A stretch of 64,000 nucleotides of DNA from Acephala macrosclerotiorum (taxonomy: Eukaryota; Ascomycota; Leotiomycetes; Helotiales; Mollisiaceae), in the NCBI GenBank assembly GCA_014904845.1, contig MU119312.1, positions 108,045-172,044 on the forward strand, in the 5' to 3' direction. A program made the position numbers and the translations under genes. Numbering within the stretch: the stretch's first letter is position 1; each line of letters starts with the position of its first letter. Positions 34,030 to 45,714 of this stretch are shown here, in pieces. A model generated the notes under the pieces. That model was not told where the DNA came from. It did not search any database and saw nothing but the letters and a program-made list of their open reading frames with translations.

Positions 34030-35190
34030 TTTATTCAAGCATTATTTTACAGTCCGAATGCCCTCTTTTACCATGTCTTGCCGATCATTATTTCCAGAGT
34101 GGGGCATCGACCCCTGACTTTTGACAAAAGCAGCCTTTGCTAAGTAGAGAGCCAGATCGCTCGCAGCATCGCTACCAATGGTAGTCAATCTTCTATTTAC
34201 AGCAACCTGCCGCGGAAGATCATGGATCAAATCCTGGAAGTTCTTTTCATCTCCCAGTCCCCAAGCTTTGAGTTTCAGCTGACCTTGATGGTAGTGCGGG
34301 AATCCTGAATACTGTATTATATTGGTGGAACTGGTACGTTTATGTTGGAAGGTGTGTTATACAGAGGATGCTGCGAGCCTACGTGTGGAGCTACACTATA
34401 CCAGTAGAAGTTGTAAGATTAGGTGTTGAATAGATTTGGATTTGCATACCATTACATAACCTGTGTCGACTTGCCATTGTAATATACTCCATACCGAATC
34501 TCGGTGCCTTTCTGCTTCATGCTCCCAAACGCTGTGCACTGTCACAGCAGCTGAACCTCGAACCTTTCAATACCGCCAAGCTATGGACTGACGAAAGATT
34601 GCGTTCCCGTTTCTCGGAAGGGGGACCATCACAGTTATTCAGATGTATGCTGCCTCGTGGGTTTTCAGCAATGCAACTTCTGTGCAAGTTTGTTCAACTG
34701 GTTAGACATTGAGCCAAAACGTCTGCGAGATTGATAGGAAATTAGATTGCGTCAACCGAAGCTTGCGACTTGTTAACTTATTGCAGTTTGAAGGTAGTAC
34801 TTTTTGGGTGGTAGACCAAACAGCAGCTCTAACACTTAAGAATTATTTGACCACGCATTTGCAGAGTCTTTCAGTATTTCAAGCACTATTTCAAATGCAT
34901 TTAAAGTCTTTTGGAAGACCATAATCATACGAACATGAAGCTTGGAAACGTCAATATCGTGAAGTGTTGAAACTGCGTTTGTGCACGTGATCCACCCCTA
35001 ATAGAAAAGGAAATATATATAGAAGAAAGTGAGCGAGTTGCGCAACCCGAGGTTATTTATCATACCAATGATGGCTATCGACTGCTGTCTTAGCATCTCA
35101 GCCATGATTGGTCATTCCCGAGTCACTGTTGTGGTGAGTACGTGAAAGTGCCCATTTCTAAACGACCCTGCCTACCTAGGACATCCAAGC
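34030..35190. other. Gene-poor stretch upstream of the F-box gene
   Basis: No supported coding sequence was found; only short ORFs. Confidence 0.3.
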
Positions 35191-35300
35191 CACCGCACCC
35201 TCTTCAAAAATACTTCTACAAAACTCAACCACCACGTACACCATCCACCGCCACCTCTTGAAAACCCCTTCCACAAAACTCAACCACCATCTACACCAAG
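35191..35300. repeat. 55-bp tandem duplication abutting the F-box start codon
   Basis: 35191-35245 and 35246-35300 are two copies of one 55-bp unit (caccgc...caaaactcaaccaccac), about 85% alike. The second copy ends four bases before the ATG at 35305, so the duplication lies in the 5' leader or core promoter of that gene. Confidence 0.8.
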
Positions 35301-35304
35301 CGCG

Positions 35305-36765
35305 ATGGCCCAACTCCCAAATGAGCTCTGGCTCAAGGTCTTGCCTTTCCTGCCACCAGCAGATCTACCAAAGGTCGCGCGCGCCTCCAAGCACTTCAAT
35401 GCCTTGGCAGAGCCCTTAATCTACAGCGAGGTCGATCTGGTCAAGAACACTAAAGGGTCTACAGCAGCCCTAGAATGCTTCCTTCGGGCTATCGTCAAGA
35501 AGCCTGAACGAGGTAGCTTTGTTAAGCGCGCAGTCCTCAGCGTTGCGTACAACGAACAAGGTGGCATTGTCAATCGTACGCTCAGAACCATGTTCAACAC
35601 TCCTTCCGTGCCCTTGACACCGGTTGATAATTCCTTCCTCGACGGGATCGATGTTGCTGGGCTGTTGAGACAAGTAATTGAGGACACCGGCGCTCTATCT
35701 TTCTGCGTCGATCAGTACACTAGCATCACCAAAGAAAGAAATTGGGACTCTTTACTCGGCTTCCTGCTTCTAATGATCTCAAGAAATCTCCAACACCTGA
35801 CACTCCATAGATACGACGAGGCGGAGTGCTCCAAGATCAACGCGGTCGTTCGATTCCTTATTGAGAAGCAGCCAACGTCATCTGGAGCAAACACTCCCTT
35901 CGCCAAGCTCAACAAGGTAGCACTCCTACCAGATCCAGCAAATACCGACCCTCAAATCCTCATTTACCGAACCTTGTATTTTAGCCGACTTGAACCATAT
36001 ATGCTAATTCGACAGCCAAGTATGCCTTTCATCGGTCTTCCATCGGTCGCCGATTTCGTTGGAACGCGTATCACCTGCTCTTACATTGATAAATGTGGAG
36101 GGTCAATTGCAGCCTCGATGCCTAATATCAAGTCTATTGAGCTACGGGCTTGCGACTTCACCCCAACGAATCTGCGTCGATTTCTCGAGCGCTTCCCCAA
36201 TCTGGAGAGAATCAAGTGGACTACTAGTAAGCTCGATCACATTAATGCTCAGCCACTCTCGACCATCCGATGGGTTGGCCATCTCAAGAGCACCCTGAAA
36301 GAGATCATCATCGACGACAATCTGGGATTGCTAGACCCTGGCATGGCCAACCTTACAGAATTCACCGCCCTGAAGACTCTCCAGATCGATTCCTTCACAG
36401 CGCTCGGCAAGCCAAGACGCGTACCCTTCAGTGCTCCGCAAGAGCCGCTTTACTATCCCGAGGACATCGTCGACCGTTTCATCACATTCCTCCCTGCTTC
36501 ACTGGAATATCTCAAAGTCACCGCCAGCCCTGAGCTCAAAGCCTTGCTGGCTCAAATCTCCAAGATCCTCGGGGCACAGCATCTCTCCAATTTGAAGCAG
36601 CTCACCTTAACCGGCGAATGTCGTAGAGGTTCGATATGGGAGCTTACTGGAGCGAAGGATGGCCTGAAATTGGCAGAGGAGAAGGGTGTTAAGCTGGAAC
36701 TTCTCGATTCCTACATAGGTCCACTGGAGTTTAGAATGGGACTATTCAATTTTGATGGATACTAG
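35305..36765 (+). CDS. F-box protein with LRR-like C-terminal region
   Basis: An intronless 486-aa ORF. The N-terminus MAQLPNELWLKVLPFLPPAD with LPKVARASKHFNALAEPLIY (residues 1 to about 42) is a canonical F-box, the Skp1-binding part of SCF ubiquitin ligases. Beyond it, regularly spaced Leu-rich segments (IKSIELRACDFTPTNLRRFL, LKTLQIDSFTAL, LEYLKVTAS, LKQLTLTGE) suggest an LRR-like substrate-binding surface. No transmembrane segment is present. The gene is complete, and the targets cannot be inferred. It is isolated between debris on both sides. Confidence 0.8.
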   Translation: MAQLPNELWLKVLPFLPPADLPKVARASKHFNALAEPLIYSEVDLVKNTKGSTAALECFLRAIVKKPERGSFVKRAVLSVAYNEQGGIVNRTLRTMFNTPSVPLTPVDNSFLDGIDVAGLLRQVIEDTGALSFCVDQYTSITKERNWDSLLGFLLLMISRNLQHLTLHRYDEAECSKINAVVRFLIEKQPTSSGANTPFAKLNKVALLPDPANTDPQILIYRTLYFSRLEPYMLIRQPSMPFIGLPSVADFVGTRITCSYIDKCGGSIAASMPNIKSIELRACDFTPTNLRRFLERFPNLERIKWTTSKLDHINAQPLSTIRWVGHLKSTLKEIIIDDNLGLLDPGMANLTEFTALKTLQIDSFTALGKPRRVPFSAPQEPLYYPEDIVDRFITFLPASLEYLKVTASPELKALLAQISKILGAQHLSNLKQLTLTGECRRGSIWELTGAKDGLKLAEEKGVKLELLDSYIGPLEFRMGLFNFDGY

Positions 36766-37390
36766 TGTTGATAGCTTGGAGAGACTGTACCAATGGCTCT
36801 GAGAGACTAGGAAAGGGGAGTGGTTTTTCTGTCGAAGGGGTTCTGAATGGTACTGGTCCTGAGAGATGGTGTCAACATTCGCCGATGGGTAGTCATAAAT
36901 ACGTGTTCAAGGTTCTGGAGATATGGGGTCTACAGCGAAAATTAGCATGGGAACGTGCAGCACCGGAGCAGAAAGTTTATGCGGTTATTACAGCTAAGGT
37001 TGCTGCTATGATACCGCTCACTTCCTGCAATGAATGAACAAAAATTCGTCACCTTTCTCACACACTTCAAGGCTGCATGTGTTCCAAAATTTGTTCATTT
37101 ATTGCTTAGAACTGACTTGGCTCTCACACACTCAGAATATCCCCACCACTACCACACCCGCATTCCAACTCGTCACTCCACATTCTTCCTCAACTCCCAA
37201 TCATAAATCGCCACACTCCATCGCCCATCTATTTGCTCTTGTTCTTGCCGAAGTTTCTCTCAGGATAGCAGTGTTGTTTTCAGTTTTATGAGGTAAGCGA
37301 ATGATTTGTGGTCCCCATCCTAATCTCGTCGATGACTCGGACTCTCTGGTCGACCTAATTTAAAATAGAAGTCAGCGGATATTAAAAACT
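36766..37390. other. 3' flank of the F-box gene, no gene seen
   Basis: Only short ORFs with no domain. Confidence 0.3.
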
Positions 37391-37639
37391 GAAGATAAAC
37401 GGTAGCACAAACCTGTTCTTGGACTCTGTCATTTCCCACAAGCATGGCCATCTTGTCTCTTAGTAGGGTAAGTGCAATTCATCAAGAATTCTCACACCCC
37501 TGGATTATTCTTCATAACTTCCTGGTCGCCATCCGGATTCGGTACGTTGCAGTATTCTCGTGCCCAATCCGCGATGACGAGGTGGCAGAGAGCCTCCTAT
37601 GACTGGTTAGTTGGAACTTCGTTTGGATTGATAAGGTGT

Positions 37640-38030
37640 CAGAGAACAACACTTACACAGGTCTGTGATGCCCTTAGATGTTCTGGGGCGCACGCGCGCT
37701 GCACTGACAGAGCCAACGAGTTCCTTCCTTGACCGAAAGATCTGGGTAATCTTGTTAAATTCTGTCGTGCTAGAGTACTAGAGATGCAAGCCTCGACAGA
37801 GCCTAGGAAGGTGGCTGAGAACGACAAGCAGGTGATGTTTCCCTCCTCTTGATCTTTCTTCAAGTTAGCGGTGACGATGAACATGGCACAGGAGAGACTT
37901 GCTGCCACCGGGCATGATCTGCTTGAGTTCATTCTCCCAATCCGATTGAACCACCTCATCAGCCTCGTCGATGGTTTTGGGTCGGTTGATCTGATCAGCG
38001 AGACGACCTAGAACACCAAAGGATCAGCTT
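37640..38030 (-). pseudogene. DEAD-box RNA helicase-like relic
   Basis: After a CTAG acceptor near 38010, the minus strand reads GRLADQINRPKTIDEADEVV and then QSDWENELKQIMPGG. This resembles helicase motif Ib (TPGRLxD), motif II (DEAD) and the following linker. About 45 codons later, in another frame, comes LSFSATFLGSVEA, like motif III (SAT). The frame breaks between them (stop after HVHRHR). Motifs I, V and VI were not found. The assignment rests on three short motifs in the right order. Confidence 0.45.
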
Positions 38031-38267
38031 TCATTCAGTACAGGAGTGCCGGAAAGGGCGAGGACTGAGAACGATATTTTGGGGTGGGGAGACTGGATGA
38101 GGATGGGTTTAGGAATTGAATGGAGACGAAGTAAGATGAAGAGGCAAGATGAAGGGAAAGGGGAGCTGAAGAAGCAAGGAGGGGGACAGAATATGTCAGG
38201 AAGTGGCAGTGAAGTGGAGGATTCATGAGATGAGGCATGCTGTGTATTGATGTGAAGTTGAACTTAC

Positions 38268-38620
38268 CACATGATCTCTCCCTCGGGGGGCAATCCCGTA
38301 CGGGTATTGGTGATGACCTTATCCTTGACGATAGGCTTGGCGGGGTCATATCCTAGCCCAGGGCAACATGGGTTTTGTCTGCCATCGCCAGGAGCATCGC
38401 ATCCCTCGGAACCGGGACGACGACCACACCATAGGACGGTTGATGTCTGGGAGCGGAGACTGTTGACCTTCTTCGCACTGTCCTGGACTTTCTCCAGGTC
38501 GTGGTAACTTCGCAGTCACCAAAATAGGACTCGATAGTGGGTACCGTCGAGCAATGATACCTGGACGCCATCCAAAGATTTGCCCTCTTGACCTGCGGGT
38601 GCTGGTCATTTTGAAGATAA
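38268..38620 (-). pseudogene. Coding-like exon upstream of the helicase relic
   Basis: One minus-strand frame stays coherent for about 80 codons (YHDLEKVQDSAKKVNSLRSQ, then a Cys-rich GSEGCDAPGDGRQNPCCPGL and KPIVKDKVITNTRTGLPPEG) up to a GTAAGT donor at 38267. A TGA precedes it in frame where CGA would fit. The phase at the donor does not match the next acceptor into the DEAD-like piece, so they may or may not be one gene. I do not recognise the family. Confidence 0.35.
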
Positions 38621-38779
38621 ATATTTGGTTGTGTTGTGGGGAAGGATTTTGGTCGAAAGGGTTCGAGATATAAGTACAGCACGCGAAAATTAGCGCGGAT
38701 TGAAGCTGGAAGGAGCTAAGATCTGAGCCAGACCACCCGAAACTGATTTTATGTATGAGGGACAAAGCAAGCATGTCAT

Positions 38780-40265
38780 AGTCTTGGTAGGTAGCTTACA
38801 AGGCACTGAATAGGTGGCGTGGGGCTTCTGATGTCCGTCGTCGAGGAGAGCTGAACCAGCGGGTATTTCCAGAAACTTCCCAGGAGCGATATTACAAACA
38901 TTTCCCCATCTTTTGTTACGAAAGAATCTTCCCTAATGTCACCCTGAGAAGTGCGCATGTATTCAGTGGCTGAAAGTGTTGACCTCAGTGGTCACAATTT
39001 ACTGTCAAGTCATGGTGTCCAATGTCCTGACGGCATTTGCATAGAAGACTACAGCTAAACGCAATATTCAAGTGCGATAGCCACCAAATTCAACGAGTTT
39101 AATCATTGTTTTATGCAACGACTGTCCTAATTTAAGGATTTATTAAAAGGCACAAGTATGCTGGCTTGGTTTACTATTGATAATCTCCTGTTTTAAAATT
39201 TATAAAATAAATTATAATTATATTAATAATTTTTTTTTATTTAAATTATTTAAAAAAACGTAGTTAATTATATTTTAAAATTTTATATCGTTGATCAACT
39301 TTTTATAAACTCGTTATTCTATTTAAAAGTCTTTTCGTCGAAACGAACTATTGAAAGTTGAAAACCCTTGGAATAACGTTTTCTACTCGGAGGTTTAACC
39401 GCGCAATCCATGCTATTGCCCAGGGAAGATCATAGGTAATCCGATGCCTTTATTCCTTTATTAAAATCATATTATCTTGCAACTGTGCGACTCGAGTACT
39501 CGAGCGACCGAATCAGAAAAATAGCGCACCGCGAGCTGCTAAGCCGCTAGATGACCGCAAGTCAAGAGTCGCGTTGACGCGAACGCCATGGGCATAGCAG
39601 CGTTCGTCGAATTGGAAGAGGTGGGATTCATGCAGTCGCAGTGTTCTGCCCTATGGTGCCTGTCTTGCCCTTGCATTGGTTCACAGCCGATCGCGAAGGT
39701 AGAGCAAGTATATGGATTGCGAGTCATGCCCTCATCAGGCGGAGCAGGCACACAACGTGTTATTAGTGCTTTCATTAGACGCACCGCCCTAGTCTTGCTC
39801 ATTGGTCACATCTGATATCACGTGATCATTTACCGCTGGGCAATAGTTTCACAGTCCCGCTCGTGCATAACTCGATGCAATTGCGGTTGTAATTATTGAG
39901 TATGGCTTACGCCTCAGCGCTTTGGGAAACTCAATCAGTTCAGTATCCAGTCAGGCTTGTCTTGTTTGTTCAGCTTCAAGTTCGGGGCTGAAACTCTCTC
40001 TATTTTGAGACGATTAATCCAAGTAGAAATGATAAATTGAAAGATGTATACCAATCATATACAACAGCTCATTTGCCAAGTGCTATTTATAGGAGGAGAC
40101 TTCGTTGCCATACTCAGGATATATATTGTTAAGAAACCGCTTGATTCAAATACTATGCTCTTTCTTCCACTTTCATATCAAATACAATTATCGTTTCGAA
40201 ACTAGAAATCACTTTCGACTCCATAATTACATCATCATCACCACCAAATTTGAAATCCTTGAAAC
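38780..40265. other. Gene-poor stretch with an AT-rich island
   Basis: 39180-39300 is almost pure A/T (runs such as tttaaaatttataaaataaa), typical of heavily RIPed sequence. No gene is supported. The last 200 bases are the presumed promoter of the patatin-ankyrin gene. Confidence 0.5.
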
Positions 40266-42149
40266 ATGGAGAGTCCTGTTAAAGAGACCCGCAAGTTGTT
40301 GTCTCTTGGTAAGAATGAAAGCCTAAAAGGAAGTCAAAAACTGACGGAATCAGACGGCGGAGGGGTGCGCGGAATGTCTGCCATCGCGATCTTGCGAGAG
40401 CTCATGGAGAAATTGGCAGACAAACGTAGAGTTGAGGTGATTCATCCATGGCAGGAGTTCGATATGATTGGTGGGACCAGCACTGTGAGGCAAAGATGTC
40501 CCACGACTTCAACGCCAGTTCTAATACACTTAGGGTGGTCTCTTGGCAATAATGCTCGGCCGTCTCCGAATGAGCATCGACCAGTGTGAAGACGCATATA
40601 TGAAATTTTCCGAAGATATCTTCACATCACCGAATGCAATTGCGAAGGCCTACAACCTTTTGAATGCCACAGGCAGATTCTCGACTCAGGCTCTCGAAAC
40701 AAACATCAAAGAGTTCATCGACAGTGCGGGGTTGGCTCAGAGTGAGAAGTTCGACGACAGCAGAGATGGTTCTTGCAAGGTGTAAGTCCTCTGTCAACGT
40801 AACGGGCGCTCTGACGACTGTCCAGATTTGTCTCAGTGGTCCGCCAAGAAGATGGTGCAAATACTGTGCTACGTTCCTACGTCAACCCCGAAATGCCAAA
40901 TCCAATGCGACGATATTGCAAGATATGGGAGGCGGCAAGAGCGACGAGCGCGGCTTCTACTTTTTTTGAGCCTATTGCGATCGGTCCAAATGGACAAACC
41001 TACGTGGATGGCGCTTTAGGATTCAACAATCCAATACGGCTTCTTGATCGAGAGTCACGAGATCTTTGGCCCGATGACGACCGTGTATTTCTCAGTATTG
41101 GTACCGGTTCCGCTCCAGGTGGCAGTCTGGAAGGGAACTTGCTCACACTAGCGACGCGCCTCAACGAAATTCTAGTGGAAACAGAAAAGACTGCGGAGGG
41201 TTTCCTGAAGGACAACCAAGCTCTCGCCGCTGCCCACCGATACTACCGCTTCAATGTCTACCATGGACTCGGACATATCGGATTAGAGGAGTATAAAGCC
41301 CGCCAACAGATCTATGCTGCAACTGCAACCTATCTCGAGACTATGGATGCGGTGACGAAGGTAAAACAATTCGTCTCCGCGCTTTCCCCACAGAGTATGT
41401 ATTCCTATTTTCAGCAATTTGATACTCTGCTTACAATTGCAGCGTCAACTCCCGTTAGCAGAGTGGGTGTCAGCAGCTCGAGCTCATATGCCATGGCAGG
41501 GACTCCACAGGACAGCTGCATCAATTTCCCGAAACCTGCAGCAGTTTCATTCGCGCAGCAGCTCCAGGCAAGAAAGAAGCAAGCAGATCTCAACAAAAAA
41601 CTCCTCCAGGCTGTGAATCGTAACGACCACGCAAGAGTTGAAACGCTACTCAACGAGGGCGCAGATGCCAATGCTCCTGGTCCACTAGAAGCATCGGGTA
41701 TCTATGGCAAGGAACTACACCCAATCTACATCGCAGCTTTCCAAAAGCACAACGAAATCTTACAATTGCTTCTCCAGCGTGGTGCGAAGGTCGACGCGAT
41801 TGGTGACAACGAGTGCGGAACAGCTTTGCAGGCTGCTATCCGATCAGACAACGAAGAAGGGATGGAAGTGCTGCTGATGGCTGGAGCGAATCCCAACGCT
41901 AAGGGAAGCCGTGGGAACGGAAGCCCATTACAAGAAGCTGCTAAGAGGGGCCACATCAACCTACTGGAGACATTGATTCTTGCGGGCGCCGATGTGAATG
42001 AGAATTCGGGAAATGGCACCGCCCTAGATGCAGCAGCGCCCCAGCAGAACCGGCAAATGATCCGTATCCTCATTGATGCTGGTGCGGATATGGACGCTGT
42101 ACGTGACCATAGCCGCCTCCTCATTCAGCGTGTCATGGTTTCTCATTAA
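40266..42149 (+). CDS. Patatin-like phospholipase with ankyrin repeats
   Basis: Exons 40266-40308, 40354-40484, 40534-40781 and 40826-42149 join in phase to 581 aa. Splicing restores the oxyanion motif LLSLDGGGVRG, and restores the nucleophile elbow GGTSTGG from GGTST|GG (Ser57). The second catalytic residue is Asp202 in VDGALGFNNP. Patatin domains hydrolyse acyl esters of membrane lipids with this Ser-Asp dyad, so activity is plausible. From about residue 395, ankyrin repeats follow (RVETLLNEGADANAPG, ILQLLLQRGAKVDAIG, GMEVLLMAGANPNAKG, LLETLILAGADVNEN, MIRILIDAGADMDAV). No NB-ARC lies between the two. Patatin domains also occur as effector heads of fungal NLR-like proteins. The gene is intact although flanked by RIPed islands. 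Confidence 0.88.
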
Positions 42150-42365
42150 TAAATGAAAGAGGGAAGATTTCCTAAAAGTTGGAAAGGCTGCACGACATAC
42201 AGCTCTACGTGCAGCCACCGACAATTTTGGTAGTGTATTCTGTACTTCTAGTTTTTAGAATTTATTGGTGTATTAAATCTCTTGGGTGATAGCGATGGTG
42301 ATGACATGATCAAGGGTAGGCTTTGAAGTGATCTGATCTATCCGTACGTCCGTCCCATGTTGTAG

Positions 42366-42818
42366 ATGTCTTTTGAGCTTAGCATAATTCTGGCGCGCGG
42401 ACCCTCGTTGGCTCCGGCGATCCCGCAGGCAGAGCACGCGTCTGTGATATTGTCCTTCGACAAATCTGTCAGCCATAATATAATCTTGGATCCGTTAGCA
42501 TTAGGTGGCGCGCCGTGGCTAGGTCAATTTCAAGCCACAACCCAGGACAGGCAGGCGAAGAAAGTAGCAACCAGAACCAGAAAAACTTGGAATCGGGATC
42601 CAGCAACAAATTGTTTGAGGGGTGCGGACATATTGGCATATAAAATCGATCAATTGCTGTCTGTCGCCACTTGTCTTATGTTATCATTCATTGGGCTCTC
42701 GAGTTTTCCATCATATTTAAACAGTATACCTACTCCTGAGGGTGGACGAATAAGCTGGTCGAACGGACATAACTTCTGGGATCCAAAGCACGCCTCCCAT
42801 ACTATAGAAGTTATATAA
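42366..42818 (+). CDS. Hypothetical ORF
   Basis: 150 codons starting with ATG (MSFELSIILARG). No domain is recognised. It lies at the edge of the AT-rich island and may be chance or a relic. Confidence 0.2.
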   Translation: MSFELSIILARGPSLAPAIPQAEHASVILSFDKSVSHNIILDPLALGGAPWLGQFQATTQDRQAKKVATRTRKTWNRDPATNCLRGADILAYKIDQLLSVATCLMLSFIGLSSFPSYLNSIPTPEGGRISWSNGHNFWDPKHASHTIEVI

Positions 42819-42829
42819 CGAAGAACGCT

Positions 42830-43601
42830 ATTTCTCAATTTATATAATTTTCAGGACTTCCCGCTCTAAGTAGTAGCGCTTATAATCGTAGCTTGAATAA
42901 ACTCTTTGGGAATATTGAAAAGAATCATATTAACTGCAACTTGTAATTTGTCAAAAATATAAAGTTTATAAGCGCAATAATAATATTAAAAAATTGAGCA
43001 AAAGTAATAAATCCCATTGTTAAAATAATAAATTTCGATTTAATAATAATTTAAATAACGAAAATTGATATTTGTATTAAAAATAATAATATTTAATTTA
43101 ATAATTCGTTGTTATTATTAAAAATTAAAATACTGTTATTAATTATTTAATTTAATAAATTAATAAAAAAAATTTAATTTTTTTATTAAAATTATAATTT
43201 ATATAAACAGTTTAATTTAATCGAAATATAATAATAAATTATTATTATTATTATTATTATTTTACCAAGTTATAAAATTATAAATAATATATATTACTTT
43301 TATATATTATAAAAAAATAATAATTTTTATAAGAAAAAAAGCGTCCAATTATAAATTATTTCGCGCAGCTAATAACTAGACTAATATAAATAATCCGATA
43401 ATCGTTAGCACGTAATAATCAATCATATAAACCAGCCTGTAAATGGAATAGGCAAAAGGATACTTGATTGTTTACATGAGCAAACAGCTCTTTATGTACT
43501 GGAAGGCGCGTGACCAGCACTACCCTCGAAACTAATACAAAGAAGGATTCTTAAAAAAGCAGCGCGTAGCCTTGCTACAATATAATCAAAATATTAACCA
43601 T
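42830..43601. repeat. AT-rich island
   Basis: More than 700 bases dominated by ATT/AAT/TTA runs, including (att)n near 43235-43262, with very few G or C. This is the usual appearance of a repeat degraded by RIP in Pezizomycotina. No terminal repeat or coding trace could be read. Confidence 0.7.
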
Positions 43602-43676
43602 ATATTTATTCCCAATATATTCATTCCCAGTATATTCATTCCCAGTATATTCATTCCCAGTATATTTATTCCCAGT
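43602..43676. repeat. 15-bp tandem repeat, five copies
   Basis: The unit atattcattcccagt is repeated five times. The first and last units carry T for C in the middle (attcat to atttat), and the first ends in aat. It forms the right edge of the AT-rich island. No spacers separate the copies, so it is a minisatellite and not a CRISPR. Confidence 0.9.
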
Positions 43677-44177
43677 ATATATATTCTAGCTCCAACTCCT
43701 TGGGCTTCAAAGCATTTTAAAAACCTTAATATAAAGCTGTATTTGTAGACTCTGGACACTTATCGGAACAACGAAAACAGGATTTGCCAACCGAAACCTG
43801 CAGCTTGGATATGTTCTACCTCTCGTTTGCCAACTCGATTGACGAGGAAAAGAAATTGGTCTTGTGCTGAGGACCTCTGTCGAAAGATCATGTAGCTTCG
43901 TCCTATCCAACACCTTGAAGCGAGCTTGCTGCCGTGGTTTCGCTGGATTTGGGTTTCGACTTCTTGTCGCTCTGTGGATTTCCAGCCCTGATAAAGTGAC
44001 TTAAATGCCGTCGTATTCTTAACCATAAATTATGCCGACTAAGGAACCCAACTCTCCACACCCTGTTAACAACCTCATATGCTGACGGATACTCTGACCA
44101 GCTCGACACCATTATAGAAGAAAGTCATGCATAAGTGCCGGCGCACCACAACCCATCCTTATCCCTTAGGCATTGCC

Positions 44178-44700
44178 TTAACTTGTAAGAAGACCTGTTG
44201 AGCGTGACTCTAGTTTGACGTTGTGAAGCGACAAGGAAGGTGTATGTGCGGTTCCGTGGGGCGACGAAGATGGAGGAGGCAAGGAACCAGCATCGATTTG
44301 TAGATTAGGAGATGGAGCTATTGATTGGTGTCGGTATTGGGAGGGAGGAATAGATGGAGATGGGACTCGGGAGCTGGCGTCACCGAATGGGCGGGGTATC
44401 TAAAGGGGAGAAGCAGTATCAGAAGCGGTCAAAGTTGCAAGGCCTCGTTGACAACTAAAATGGAGGCAGAGTGACTTACGAAAGCCGGGTGAAGAACTCT
44501 TTAGGGTGCAATATCAACAGATCGTGAGGAAGATAATTCATGAGAACACGAAGGTGCTCGTGTTCGGAAGGCGTGACTCGTAGAAAAACCTCAACGAGAC
44601 CACTACATGAACTCAACATGGCACCGGGACTTCGCGATTGTGTAGAAATCACCGTAAGTCATGATGTCTTCGGATGGATTTGAGTAAGAGCATAGCTGTT
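44178..44700 (-). pseudogene. Unrecognised broken gene, Ser/Pro-rich C-terminus
   Basis: The minus strand reads LVEVFLRVTPSEHEHLRVLM and NYLPHDLLILHPKEFFTRLS (about 44640-44480). After a disrupted junction it continues IPRPFGDASSRVPSPSIPPS and on to LESRSTGLLTS with a TAA stop at 44178. Both parts look like real protein. The join contains GTAAGT, but no acceptor gives the right phase, and one in-frame TAG could derive from CAG. Family not recognised. Confidence 0.35.
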
Positions 44701-44759
44701 GGGACCCGAAAGAGGGTGAACTATGCGTGAACTGTCGGAGAAATGTGGAAACAAGGGGA

Positions 44760-45714
44760 TACATTTGTGGTAGTTTCAGTTCAATTAGTTACGTCTCTCT
44801 CGAAATTGCTCGAATGGGTAGGAACCTCGACTCCAATGTCTTGGTCATACAATTACCACGCTAGCTCTTGACAAGGAAGGAAGTAGTTACTCACTAAGGA
44901 ACACATGGAATCGCAGACGATTTCACTGAGTTGTGCGCGATGGCCGCGTAATGACTCCCGCCCAAGCCTCCAGAACGAGTTCAACTTCCACCACGGATTT
45001 CTAGTGGAACTTGTCGGTTACAAGATAGGGGTTCGCCAAACGAAGGAGGCGACAGGCGACAGGCCAAGACATTGGCAAACAGAGATAAATCTCTACTTTG
45101 ATTTTGTGAGATGAGGTGGGCAGCAAAGAAGCATCAAATGCAAGGTCCGGAGCCACGGGGGTCTCTACCTCCGTGCAGTCGCAAACAATGGAGCGATGCC
45201 TAAAGAGGCAATACAAACGAGTACTAGTGTCACGGCGAGTTCCTGCCTTCACAGCAACTTTCAAATAGGCAAGCCTTGTCAAACACTGCAATGCGCAAGA
45301 GCAGCACAACGACGAACAAAGCTTCGAAATGATGTTTCTAACGCACCTGTGGTTAAAGATAGGGGGATTTCCTCGCTCGCTCGAGAAAAGGGTTAGCGAG
45401 CCCCTGATTGAAGACTCGGCTAATTGAGTCGGTGGTAGCACGCAATATGGTCGGCGGGCTCAGCTCCCTCACTCCATATCTGACGAACGCGAGTCTTTAT
45501 ATATCGACCTTTCTGAAGAATTCTACGAATGGCCATTCTTAGCCATAATTATATGCCAGGATTTTGAGAGCTTGGGGTGTGTGCGGACTGCGGAGCCGTG
45601 CTGGTCCGCAGCTACTCCCGGTATCTTGCCACCAGCAATATCTCGAAGATTTGGAGGCGGATATCGAATCGAACCACGCCACACGAACTATGTTTAAGTC
45701 ATATAAAGATACAA
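44760..45714. other. Gene-poor stretch
   Basis: Open frames here (for example 45001-45441, minus) start with GTG only and have no domain. No gene is supported. Confidence 0.3.

Noticed and set aside
39539..39802. 87-codon minus-strand ORF beside the AT island
   Set aside because: Has an ATG but no recognisable motif, and an equally open ORF lies on the other strand.
43602..43676. Possible CRISPR array
   Set aside because: Direct head-to-tail copies without spacers in a eukaryotic genome: a minisatellite.
45001..45441. 146-codon minus-strand ORF
   Set aside because: GTG start only, Cys/Leu-rich chance-like composition, no domain.
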